Source of the DNA: Bacteroidota bacterium
GTDB lineage: Bacteria > Bacteroidota > Bacteroidia > Cytophagales > Cyclobacteriaceae
DNA length: 64,000 nt
NCBI GenBank assembly: GCA_018267275.1
Contig: JAFDYV010000011.1
Location: 1-64,000, forward strand
Reading direction: 5' to 3'
Position 1 is the stretch's first letter; each line of letters starts with the position of its first letter. Positions 52,347 to 60,092 of this stretch are shown one piece after another. The translations under genes were made by a program, and so were the position numbers. The notes below the pieces were generated by a model that searched no databases, was not told the DNA's origin, and saw only the letters and a program-made list of their open reading frames with translations.

Positions 52347-53803
52347 GGTCGTTGGGTTTTGCTCTCCACAATATTCTTTGCCATCTTCGGAAATATCAAA
52401 CCATGAAAGGGCAACACCGAATACCAATATAACCTTCCCCAAAGGCCTAATGGTCTGAAAGTGGCTGTTTGATATAAGGTGTTTATGTTGTCGGTTGTCT
52501 TCACTCTAAATTCAAGCCATGCTTCTCCGGGTAGTTTCATTTCAGCATAAAGCAATAGCCGGCCATTGGGTTTGTCGGCCACCAACACCCGCCAAAAGTC
52601 GAGTGCATCACCAGCCTTTAAATCGGTATCGCTTCTGCGACCTCTACGCAAACCCACGCCACCTACCATTTTATCCATCAAACCACGAACGCGCCACATC
52701 CAGTTGCCAAAATACCAACCACGGTTGCCGCCAATCGTCCAAATGTTCTCAATTACTTCCTTTTTGTTTCTCGCGAAATTGATTTGTCGTTTGTCCGTAA
52801 ACACACCATGTTCTGGAACAAAGGTGTTATTCAAGAAATTTTTGTCCATAGTGCCCAGTGAAATCGAATCTTTCCAACTGGACACAACATTCTTTTGACT
52901 GATTTTATCGAACGCTAACTGCAACGCCTCTTGGTAACCGAGCACTTTGGTGGGAACAATCTCGCGTATACGCAGGTCTTTGCAGATGACTTCATTCTTC
53001 ATGCTGTTGACCAAGCTTCTTGCCAACGAATAGGTAGTTGATGTGACAAATACCAGCCATAAAGAAGACAGCTTGGGTGTAAGAACCGGTACGGTGATAA
53101 TCCAACGCTTTAGTCCGCGCATTTTTGCGAAGCCATAAAGCATTTGATTGTACGTGAGAATTTCCGTTCCGCCAATATCAAATGCCTGGTTGAATGTTTC
53201 GGGCTTCAGTAATACGCCTTGCAAATATTCGATCACGTTGCGGATGCCGATGGGTTGGCAACGTGTCTTCAGCCACTTGGGCGCAATCATGATCGGAAGT
53301 TTTTCCACCAGGTCGCGAATGATTTCGAACGAAGCGCTGCCTGAACCGATGATGATAGCCGCGCGGAGAACCGTGAGTGGGGCTTTCGCCTGCGCCAAAA
53401 TATCTTCTACATTTTTTCGCGATAGGAGGTGGTCAGACAAATCCGAATCATTCACAATGCCGCTCAAATAAACAATCTGTTTTGCGTTGGTTTGATTTAC
53501 CAATGCCACAAAGTTTTGTGCTGATTCCGTTTCGAGGGTAGTAAAATCGGGATTAGACGAACTCATGGAGTGGACCAGGTAATAGGCTGCATCAATGTCT
53601 TTTGGAATTACGTGATTGCCTTTTGGCTGATTCAAGTCGTACTCAATGACAGTTACGTTCGTCAGAAATTCTTCCGTAAAATCTTCCCAATCAAACCTGC
53701 GCTGGTCGCGGACCAAGCAGATAACATGGTGACCCGCTTCTACCAGCACGGGCAAAAGCCTGCGGCCAATATAACCTGTAGAGCCGGTGAGGAGGATTTT
53801 CAT
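52343..53803 (-). CDS. SDR-type NAD(P)-binding protein with C-terminal DUF2867
   Basis: The N-terminus has a Rossmann motif (ILLTGSTGYIGRRLLPVL) and the NAD-dependent epimerase-like segment to about residue 300. A C-terminal DUF2867 domain follows, with NRGWYFGNWMWRVRGLMDKMVGGVGLRRGRR and GDALDFWRVL. In Bacteroidota such proteins occur near photolyase and carotenoid genes; the substrate is unknown. It begins 6 bases after the photolyase-like gene and is coupled to the flavin reductase. Confidence 0.85.
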   Translation of the reverse strand: MKILLTGSTGYIGRRLLPVLVEAGHHVICLVRDQRRFDWEDFTEEFLTNVTVIEYDLNQPKGNHVIPKDIDAAYYLVHSMSSSNPDFTTLETESAQNFVALVNQTNAKQIVYLSGIVNDSDLSDHLLSRKNVEDILAQAKAPLTVLRAAIIIGSGSASFEIIRDLVEKLPIMIAPKWLKTRCQPIGIRNVIEYLQGVLLKPETFNQAFDIGGTEILTYNQMLYGFAKMRGLKRWIITVPVLTPKLSSLWLVFVTSTTYSLARSLVNSMKNEVICKDLRIREIVPTKVLGYQEALQLAFDKISQKNVVSSWKDSISLGTMDKNFLNNTFVPEHGVFTDKRQINFARNKKEVIENIWTIGGNRGWYFGNWMWRVRGLMDKMVGGVGLRRGRRSDTDLKAGDALDFWRVLVADKPNGRLLLYAEMKLPGEAWLEFRVKTTDNINTLYQTATFRPLGLWGRLYWYSVLPFHGLIFPKMAKNIVESKTQRP

Positions 53804-53809
53804 GTTTCT

Positions 53810-54943
53810 TTATTGACGTTGTTTTTCACACTTCTTCCAATATGAGAAAAAAGATCCAAAGTATCCGGTCACCCCTGGGTACATCCATTCACGCGCATCT
53901 TTTTGGCCGGGATAATGAATGAAAGCAGGGTGCTCTTTGGAAATAATCCCGAGTGGTCCAAGCTCCGAAGTTTTGTACAATGCTCCCAACTCTCCGATTT
54001 CACCCACCCAAATCCTAACATTCGCGATGTTTCGAGAAAGTGCGATGATGAATTCAATTACTTTTTCGCTTACAGGATGTTTTTGAAAGTGCGAAGGCTC
54101 TAACAACAAAACACGATTGGCATCCTCATCTTTTCGCCACAGTGGATCAAGGTTATATGAATTGTAGATAAGCGTTGGCTTGGTAGTGTCGATTACTGGT
54201 TTCAGCAAACTTGGTAGGGGAGTGGTTAGGTTTAAATTAGTAGTTGCCTTCAAAGCCTCGGGTATTGGTGCCTGCGACAAGATTTCTGTAGGAGCATCTA
54301 AAAAAGTGTTTTGCTGAAAGCTGTGCGTGTACCGATTGATGTTTTCTTGGTTGCAATAATATTTTTTGGAAGAGAATGCCCCCGCTACCCATTGCCAACT
54401 GCAGGTGTTGCTCGCCAGGTCGCCATCCAGTAGATGATAGTACATCCATTGAGCCGGGGCCGGCCAATGCGCCTTGCCAATGTTGCACGTAATGCTTGCC
54501 ACATACATGCGCACATGGTTGTGTAAGTATCCGGTTTCGTAAAACTCTTTTATCGACTTGTCAATGGCTGCAATTCCAGTTTCAGCGGTGGCGATTGCTG
54601 TGGGCATTGTATCGTGCAACACATCTGGCTGTGGTTGTTTCAGGTCTTTAAAAAGTTCATCGCCTTTTGCTTGCCACACGCGCTGAAAATATTCGCGCCA
54701 CGCCAGCTCTTGCAGGAACTTGTCGATGGCAGCCGAATGATAACCTTTGGCCAATACTATGTCTTTCACCTGCTTGGTGCTGATAACTCCCCTCGAAATG
54801 TAGGGCGAGAGATAGGTGACGGCACCGTCAACAAAATTTCGCGTTTTGCCGTATTGTACAGGATTGATGCGGTTCACCCTTTCCATGATGGAACCGTAGT
54901 CAGTAGGGAACGAAATTTCGCTTTTGGAAATCAATTCGCTCAT
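53810..54943 (-). CDS. Photolyase/cryptochrome-like protein with inverted domain order
   Basis: The 377-residue protein begins directly with the FAD-binding helical domain: VTYLSPYISRGVISTKQV, FLQELAWREYFQRVW, GIAAIDKSIKEFYETGYLHN, HVRMYVAS, and LLDGDLASNTCSWQWVAGAF with YYCNQENINRY. The usual N-terminal alpha/beta antenna domain is absent. Instead residues about 255-377 look alpha/beta (VLLLEPSHF, KVIEFIIALSRNIANVRIWVGEIGEL), as if the antenna-like domain had moved to the C-terminus. DNA repair or light sensing is possible. It overlaps the TIGR03643 gene by 4 bases. Confidence 0.85.
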   Translation of the reverse strand: MSELISKSEISFPTDYGSIMERVNRINPVQYGKTRNFVDGAVTYLSPYISRGVISTKQVKDIVLAKGYHSAAIDKFLQELAWREYFQRVWQAKGDELFKDLKQPQPDVLHDTMPTAIATAETGIAAIDKSIKEFYETGYLHNHVRMYVASITCNIGKAHWPAPAQWMYYHLLDGDLASNTCSWQWVAGAFSSKKYYCNQENINRYTHSFQQNTFLDAPTEILSQAPIPEALKATTNLNLTTPLPSLLKPVIDTTKPTLIYNSYNLDPLWRKDEDANRVLLLEPSHFQKHPVSEKVIEFIIALSRNIANVRIWVGEIGELGALYKTSELGPLGIISKEHPAFIHYPGQKDAREWMYPGVTGYFGSFFSYWKKCEKQRQ

Positions 54944-55221
54944 CGCTTACTGATTTTATTATTGGTGATGACTCTTTGCAGCGTTGACTTAAAACGACCA
55001 TCATCAACGGTACTTAATTTTTTATGCTTAGTAGCTCGCCCATGCGTGCGCCTGCGCCACATTTTGAAACTACTTGCCTTTAACTGATTGCGCATCAAGT
55101 CAATCACGTCTTTTTCCAACAATCCAAACTGTGCTTCAATCGCTTCGAAGGGCGTGCGGTCTTCCCACGCCATTTCAATGATGCGGTCTATATCTTGCAG
55201 GCTGAGATTCTTCGATTTCAT
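54940..55221 (-). CDS. TIGR03643 (DUF2805) family small protein
   Basis: The 93-residue protein has the whole family signature: DIDRIIEMAWEDRTPFEAIE, AQFGLLEKDVIDLMR and SSFKMWRRRTHGRATKH. The first part looks like a helix-turn-helix and the end is strongly basic, so DNA binding is plausible. Family members are repeatedly found beside photolyase genes. It heads the minus-strand operon 55221-51612. Confidence 0.88.
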   Translation of the reverse strand: MKSKNLSLQDIDRIIEMAWEDRTPFEAIEAQFGLLEKDVIDLMRNQLKASSFKMWRRRTHGRATKHKKLSTVDDGRFKSTLQRVITNNKISKR

Positions 55222-55268
55222 GCAATTTGTTCAACATAAATTGGTTTGTTTTGTTTTAAGGGAAACGT

Positions 55269-56306
55269 ATGATCGCAACCCACGATTTCTTGAACAAACA
55301 GCGCCTAGTTGGTGACCCCGGTGCAGATGCACTGATCGAAGCCATTTTTGCAACAAAGCAGCAAGGTGTCCTTTATGGGTTATTGAAATTAGACGAAAAA
55401 GACATGGCTAATCAGCCGGAGTCAGAAGTTAGGGATTTTTTGTTGACTGAAAGACTTAAACCGACTTGGTTTGATGAACAGAAGCTAACACGTGGTCAGC
55501 TATTGTTTAAGCTGTATGCACTCGAGATGATGGCGCTGTTGGGTGCCATGTCCTTGCCTTATTGTTATGCGGCCTCCTCTGGCAACAAAGCGTTGTACTT
55601 ATCAGACAAAATGCGCAATGCACCTGGTAAAAGATTAATGGATACAGCTTCCTTTGTAATTGCTGTGCTGACACCCAATAGCTTTGGTGAACATTCAACG
55701 GCAACTATCCACATCAATAAAGTGCGCCTCATTCATGCATTGTCGCGATATTATGTGCAAAAGTTGTCCAGTTGGAACATGGACTGGGGCGTGCCCATTA
55801 ACCAAGAAGACATGGCGGGCACGAACTTGGCCTTCAGTTATGTGATATTGCTCGGCATGCAGCAATCGGGTTATATTTTATCTGAACGCGAGAAAGAAGA
55901 TTTTTTGTTTGCATGGCGATACATTGGCTATCAATTAAACATTGACGAAGCATTGCTTCCTGCCTCGTTCTCGGAGGCGCATGCGCTTGCCCAGTTAATC
56001 AAAAAGCGAAATTTCAAAAAGACCGATGAAGGCATCGTGCTCACGCAAGAGCTGCTAACCTATTATCGCGCCAGCGTGCCGCCTGACCAAGCGAAATTAG
56101 TAGCCGCGCAAATACGCCTTTACCTTGGCGATGAGGTGGCCGAATATATTGGGCTGCCGAGAGACCCGGTGCAAGATAGGGTAGCCGCTACCGTCAGCAC
56201 CCTCAAAGCAACTCAAAATCTCTTATCAGTTCATACAAGCAGTTACCAGAAAATGATGGTTCAGCATACGTTGCTGAAGAAGAAATTTACAAATTCAACG
56301 GCATAG
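55269..56306 (+). CDS. MpaB/rubber-oxygenase-like protein (DUF2236)
   Basis: The 345-residue all-helical protein matches the oxygenase MpaB family: DPGADALIEAIFATKQQG, LYALEMMALLGAMSLPYCYA, KVRLIHALSRYYVQ and INQEDMAGTNLAFSYV. Histidines and arginines of the kind that bind haem b in latex-clearing oxygenases are present (HSTATIHINKVRLIHA). It may cleave an isoprenoid such as a carotenoid. It is the only plus-strand gene in the light cluster and overlaps the convergent photolyase gene by 20 bases. Confidence 0.82.
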   Translation: MIATHDFLNKQRLVGDPGADALIEAIFATKQQGVLYGLLKLDEKDMANQPESEVRDFLLTERLKPTWFDEQKLTRGQLLFKLYALEMMALLGAMSLPYCYAASSGNKALYLSDKMRNAPGKRLMDTASFVIAVLTPNSFGEHSTATIHINKVRLIHALSRYYVQKLSSWNMDWGVPINQEDMAGTNLAFSYVILLGMQQSGYILSEREKEDFLFAWRYIGYQLNIDEALLPASFSEAHALAQLIKKRNFKKTDEGIVLTQELLTYYRASVPPDQAKLVAAQIRLYLGDEVAEYIGLPRDPVQDRVAATVSTLKATQNLLSVHTSSYQKMMVQHTLLKKKFTNSTA

Positions 56307-57795
56307 TGTCGCCTGCTGGCAGTGGTGCGCGAAGTGTATTTTCCTTTTCGGTTTTTCTTTTGGTATGTTTCTTTAAAATCCCTTTGTTTTCAAATTGCAC
56401 TGCCACTGAGTTTTTCGTTCTCCACAAATGCTCGCGAGCAAATCTTGCCGTTTCTGCAATGGCTACAATGGGTTGTGGATAATCGACCCCTATGGTGATG
56501 CCCGCGAGTGTTTGCTCTTCGGAAGTCATTCTCCACGGTTCATGAATGTGTGTATTCGGTATTCGTTGCAATACGGGTAACCATTTTCGAATAAAATTCC
56601 CTTCCGGGTCATGGTCAATGCTTTGCTTGACGGGATTATAAATACGAATAGTGTTTACACCCATCGTTCCGGCTTGCATTTGAAATTGTGGATAGTGAAT
56701 ACCCGGCTCATAATCTAAAAACTGCCTTGCTAAAAAGTGTGCACCTGCTTGCCACGGCTGCCACAAATGATGCGTGAAAAAAGATACCAGTAAACTCCGC
56801 ATTCTGAAATTCAGATAGCCGGTCGTCTTTACGCAGTTGATGCAGGCGTCTATGAGAGGATAACCTGTCTGTGCGTTTTCCCAAGCATCGACTAATTTCT
56901 TATCTATTTCAGTTCTGATTTCATCAAAGCCCCGATTCAGGTTTTCGAATTCCATTCGGCACTCACTTTCAAATTTTTGAATGAAGTGGCAATGCCAATG
57001 CAGGCGGTGCGTAAAAAATCGCAGACTACTTTTATTGGGCGATTGAGCCATCGCGTGCAGCGTTGCTCGGTACACTTCTTTCATCGAAACATTTCCCCAA
57101 GCCAGATAGGGCGAAAGGCGGCTACAGCTTTTTCGGCTCTCTTCAGGTTTCGAAATATGTTTTTGATAGTTGACGTGGCGCGCGTTGAGAAATGTCTTTA
57201 GATAACGATGCGCTGCCGAACTTCCTCCAGGCTGAAAGACTGAGTTGGCAGTAAAGCGATAGTCAAATGGTTTCAACAGGTTATCCGGCAATGACGCAGT
57301 GGCGAGTTTAGTCCAATCCACAGAGAAGATTGGAGCTGTCATTGTGCGCAACCAGCGCGCAGTAAAGTCTTTGCGTGTTTTCAGTCCACGAATCACACCG
57401 TTGGTAGGGTACTCGTGCCATCCAATGTTGTGCTGTTGGCAAAAACCCGCCACGGCCAAATCACGCTGATACGAAATATGGTTGCCCGTCTCTTGGTGCG
57501 AGAAAATCTTCTTGACTTCAAAAACTGATACCAGCTTCTCTAAACTGGCAATAACCTCACCATCGATGGCTTGAATTTGTAAGTTCATTTTTGACAAGGC
57601 ATTGTTCATGTCCAACAACGACTCTTGCACAAAGCGCCAATGTCGCTCATCGCTGTCGTGTGCCGCCATTATCGAAGGTTCAAAAAAGTAAAGAAGCAGA
57701 ACAGGTGTGGAATCTTCAGACGCGCGCAACAATGGCTGGTGGTCAGTCAATCGCAAGTCGCGTTTAAACCACACGATATTAATGAGCGTCTTCAT
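56287..57795 (-). CDS. Conventional photolyase/cryptochrome
   Basis: The 502-residue protein has the canonical N-terminal antenna domain (NIVWFKRDLRLTDHQPLLRA) and a C-terminal FAD domain. The FAD domain has SRKSCSRLSPYLAWGNVSMK, FFTHRLHWHCHFIQKFE, GYPLIDACINCVKTTGYLNFRMRS, and FLDYEPGIHYPQFQMQAG followed by the IYNPVKQSIDHDPEG segment. FAD contacts look conserved. It resembles class I-like photolyases of Bacteroidota; CPD versus (6-4) specificity cannot be decided. Its ATG overlaps the stop of the PhrB-like gene. Confidence 0.92.
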   Translation of the reverse strand: MKTLINIVWFKRDLRLTDHQPLLRASEDSTPVLLLYFFEPSIMAAHDSDERHWRFVQESLLDMNNALSKMNLQIQAIDGEVIASLEKLVSVFEVKKIFSHQETGNHISYQRDLAVAGFCQQHNIGWHEYPTNGVIRGLKTRKDFTARWLRTMTAPIFSVDWTKLATASLPDNLLKPFDYRFTANSVFQPGGSSAAHRYLKTFLNARHVNYQKHISKPEESRKSCSRLSPYLAWGNVSMKEVYRATLHAMAQSPNKSSLRFFTHRLHWHCHFIQKFESECRMEFENLNRGFDEIRTEIDKKLVDAWENAQTGYPLIDACINCVKTTGYLNFRMRSLLVSFFTHHLWQPWQAGAHFLARQFLDYEPGIHYPQFQMQAGTMGVNTIRIYNPVKQSIDHDPEGNFIRKWLPVLQRIPNTHIHEPWRMTSEEQTLAGITIGVDYPQPIVAIAETARFAREHLWRTKNSVAVQFENKGILKKHTKRKTEKENTLRAPLPAGDTMPLNL

Positions 57796-59282
57796 TTGTT
57801 TTTCCCATCCAATGCTTTCAAGAATTTTTCCGCGCGCTGCAGGTGTGATTGTTGCTTTTCCTTCGGCATCTTGTCAAAGGTCTTCACTAACATTCCGAGT
57901 CTTGGGTTCTTCAAGAAGAAATCACGGTGCACGTGCATGAAGCGCCAGAACAATCCGTCCCACGTGGCTTGCCAGTCGCCTTTTTCGTAGTCGCTCATTT
58001 TCATCAGGTAATTGCTTCCGCTGATGTAGGGCTTGGTGGCCATCAGGCCTCCATCGGCAAACTGACTCATGCCATACACGTTTGGTACCATCACCCAATC
58101 GTAGGCATCGATGAAGAGTTCCATAAACCAACAGTATACTTCATCGGGGTCAAATTCGCAGAGCAGCATAAAATTGCCGAGCACCATCAATCGCTCAATG
58201 TGGTGACAATAGCCGGTGGTCAAAACTTTTTTAATTGTGCTGTCGATGGGAGGGATGCCTGTCGTGCCGGTCCAAAATGATTTCGGAATTTTCCGTTTGA
58301 ATTTCCAGTAGTTTGTAGTGCGCTCTTGCGTTCCTTTGCTTTGATACACTCCGCGGATGAATTCTCGCCAACCCAAGATTTGCCGGACAAAACCTTCAAG
58401 TGAATTTAAGGGAACTGTGTTTTCATTGGCGTAAGCAATGGCTTGATCGATTATATCTTTAGGCGTGAGCAACCCCACGTTCATCATCGGTGTTAAAACA
58501 CTGTGATGCAAGATGTTTTCCCTGGTTACCAGCGCGTCTTCATATTCGCCAAATTCAGCAAAGCGCATTTGGAAAAATTGCTTCAACCACGCACGACTTT
58601 CTGTAAAGGTTGTTGGGTAGATAAAGGTGTTACTAACTTCTCCGTAATTGTTGGGATAGTTCTTGTTCACGTATTCTATCGCCTCTAGCCAATACTCATT
58701 TGTTTTTGGAAATATTACTTCAGGAGCTTTCTTGCCCTTCGGGTATTTCAATCGGTTTTCGGTATCATACGTCCACTTGCCACCGGTTGGTTGTAACTCT
58801 TCATCGACTAAAATTTTAAAATGCTTGCGTTGCTGCGTGTAAAAGTCAGTCTGATAAAAACGTTTTTTACTTGCGAAGTAATTATTGATTTGGTTGCCAG
58901 TTAAAATGAATAGCGGTGAATCATGTTTCACTACTTTCATTTTTAAAGCGGAGATTTGCTTGGCTATTCTTCTTTCAAGCAAATAATCCGTGACATCACA
59001 ATAGTGTATTTCATCATTGCCTTTCTTATTGAGGTATGGCAACAGATTTCGTACATCGGCAAGTTTGTCCTTGGCCTCGATGTAAGTTACTTCATAGCCT
59101 TTGCTTTGAAGGACCTGTTGGTACGCCTTCATGCTTGCGCGATGGAAAACCAACTTTTGCTTATGAAAATTGTATTGGCTGAAGAAAAGAAATTCTTCGA
59201 CTACATACACCGGCCTGTTTTTTTCTAAAGCCGTATGTTTCTCAAACAGTTGGTGAGGGAAAACGAGTGAAATTGCGCTCAT
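57792..59282 (-). CDS. PhrB/CryPro-like photolyase lacking most iron-sulfur cysteines
   Basis: The family is that of prokaryotic (6-4) photolyases (FeS-BCP/CryPro). Typical motifs are ISLVFPHQLFEKHT at the N-terminus, GWREFIRGVYQSKG, HHIERLMVLGNFMLL and PNVYGMSQFADGGLMATKPY. The segment that normally carries three cluster cysteines (MSNYC-x2-C...CP) reads MSDYEKGDWQATWDGLFW here, with none. The start at 59282 (MSAISLVF) overlaps the DUF2256 stop; an ATG at 59306 also exists. Cofactor use must differ from PhrB. Confidence 0.88.
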   Translation of the reverse strand: MSAISLVFPHQLFEKHTALEKNRPVYVVEEFLFFSQYNFHKQKLVFHRASMKAYQQVLQSKGYEVTYIEAKDKLADVRNLLPYLNKKGNDEIHYCDVTDYLLERRIAKQISALKMKVVKHDSPLFILTGNQINNYFASKKRFYQTDFYTQQRKHFKILVDEELQPTGGKWTYDTENRLKYPKGKKAPEVIFPKTNEYWLEAIEYVNKNYPNNYGEVSNTFIYPTTFTESRAWLKQFFQMRFAEFGEYEDALVTRENILHHSVLTPMMNVGLLTPKDIIDQAIAYANENTVPLNSLEGFVRQILGWREFIRGVYQSKGTQERTTNYWKFKRKIPKSFWTGTTGIPPIDSTIKKVLTTGYCHHIERLMVLGNFMLLCEFDPDEVYCWFMELFIDAYDWVMVPNVYGMSQFADGGLMATKPYISGSNYLMKMSDYEKGDWQATWDGLFWRFMHVHRDFFLKNPRLGMLVKTFDKMPKEKQQSHLQRAEKFLKALDGKNK

Positions 59283-59419
59283 TTCTTTGATTTGTTCATT
59301 CGGCATTTGTCGCTACAATATTTTACCTCTTCCCACACCTTTTCCCACTTTTTGCGCCACGCAAAAGGCCGGCCGCATACGCTACAGATTTTGGTGGGCA
59401 GGTGTTGTTTTTTATGCAT
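59279..59419 (-). CDS. DUF2256 small zinc-ribbon protein
   Basis: This 46-residue gene reads MHKKQHLPTKICSVCGRPFA and then WRKKW...VKYCSDKCRMN. It has two Cys pairs (CSVC, CSDKC) and the conserved GRPFxWRKKW core of DUF2256. Its TGA overlaps the ATG of the PhrB-like gene. DUF2256 genes are known neighbours of photolyase-related genes. Confidence 0.88.
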   Translation of the reverse strand: MHKKQHLPTKICSVCGRPFAWRKKWEKVWEEVKYCSDKCRMNKSKK

Positions 59420-59429
59420 GGCTTTTTTG

Positions 59430-59485
59430 GCCACAGATTCACAGATTTCAGATTGATGACTTTCTAAATTCTGTCAATCAGTGGC
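59430..59485. repeat. Intergenic palindrome, GCCACAGAT family, second copy
   Basis: GCCACAGATTCACAGATT begins the element and AATCAGTGGC ends it; the arms are imperfectly complementary. It fills the gap between the flavin reductase stop and the DUF2256 start. Confidence 0.45.
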
Positions 59486-59492
59486 TATATTT

Positions 59493-59966
59493 TCAAATAC
59501 GTATCAGCTTTTTCATTCTCAAATCATCTAACGTCAAAACACTTTTATGATTGCTTTGAAATCGCTTTACATCGAATAAGAACATCGTGTGGTCTCCCGC
59601 ATCTTTTGCCCATAATTTTTCCAATTCCATCAACCCTGCGCAATGGGTCAAGACTTTTTTGTCGTGCCAAAGCGTGATCAACTTTTTCTTCGTCAAGTAG
59701 TTTTCTTTATCGTAACGAAGGCCGCTCTTTTTACCAAGCGTGTTTACCAGCGATGCATGTTGCACGCCCAGCAGTTGAAGTACTGCGGTTTTGCTTGAAA
59801 TAGTGTTTTCTATCGACTGCGTGCCGTGGTACACCGCTACCATATAGCGTTTCGGTTTCATGCTCACGGCCGAAACATACGTGCAAATGTTCATGTTCAC
59901 CTTTTCGCCTTGGTAGGTAGCGAGGCTGTAAACGGGTAAGTTCGGTAAGTTCCAGGGTCGTGTCAT
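59493..59966 (-). CDS. Flavin reductase family protein, short form
   Basis: From ATG 59966 the protein is 157-158 residues (MTRPWNLPNLPVYSLATYQG). The split-barrel FMN-binding pattern is seen in NMNICTYVSAVSMKPKRYMVAVYHGTQSIENI-like sequence (here ENTISSK) and VLQLLGVQHASLVNTLGKKSG. It lies downstream of the SDR gene. Its first seven codons are duplicated 125 bases upstream, next to the SDR stop, by the inserted repeat element. Confidence 0.8.
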   Translation of the reverse strand: MTRPWNLPNLPVYSLATYQGEKVNMNICTYVSAVSMKPKRYMVAVYHGTQSIENTISSKTAVLQLLGVQHASLVNTLGKKSGLRYDKENYLTKKKLITLWHDKKVLTHCAGLMELEKLWAKDAGDHTMFLFDVKRFQSNHKSVLTLDDLRMKKLIRI

Positions 59967-60092
59967 TGCTACACTTGTTTCAAGTATCGTCTCCCGACAA
60001 GGGGACGATACGAACCATTGCAACCAAATTTAAATGCATCGTCCCCGAAAGGGGAGAAGATGCTAGACATTAAGTTCCAGGGTCGTGTCATT
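59946..60092. repeat. 22-base direct repeats flanking the REPIN-like insert
   Basis: TAAGTTCCAGGGTCGTGTCATT occurs at 59946-59967 and again at 60071-60092. On the minus strand each encodes ATGACACGACCCTGGAACTTA, that is MTRPWNL, the start of the flavin reductase. Confidence 0.85.
59984..60063. mobile_element. REPIN-like element: two inverted 28-base hairpins
   Basis: Hairpin 1 (59984-60011) and hairpin 2 (60036-60063) are each 28 bases. Read in opposite directions they match at about 20 of 28 positions (G-Y-ATC-K-TCTCCC ... GGGGACGAT-R-C). They are separated by 24 bases. The whole insert is bounded by 22-base direct repeats at 59946-59967 and 60071-60092. This inverted doublet is the form of REPINs moved by RAYT transposases. 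Confidence 0.6.
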
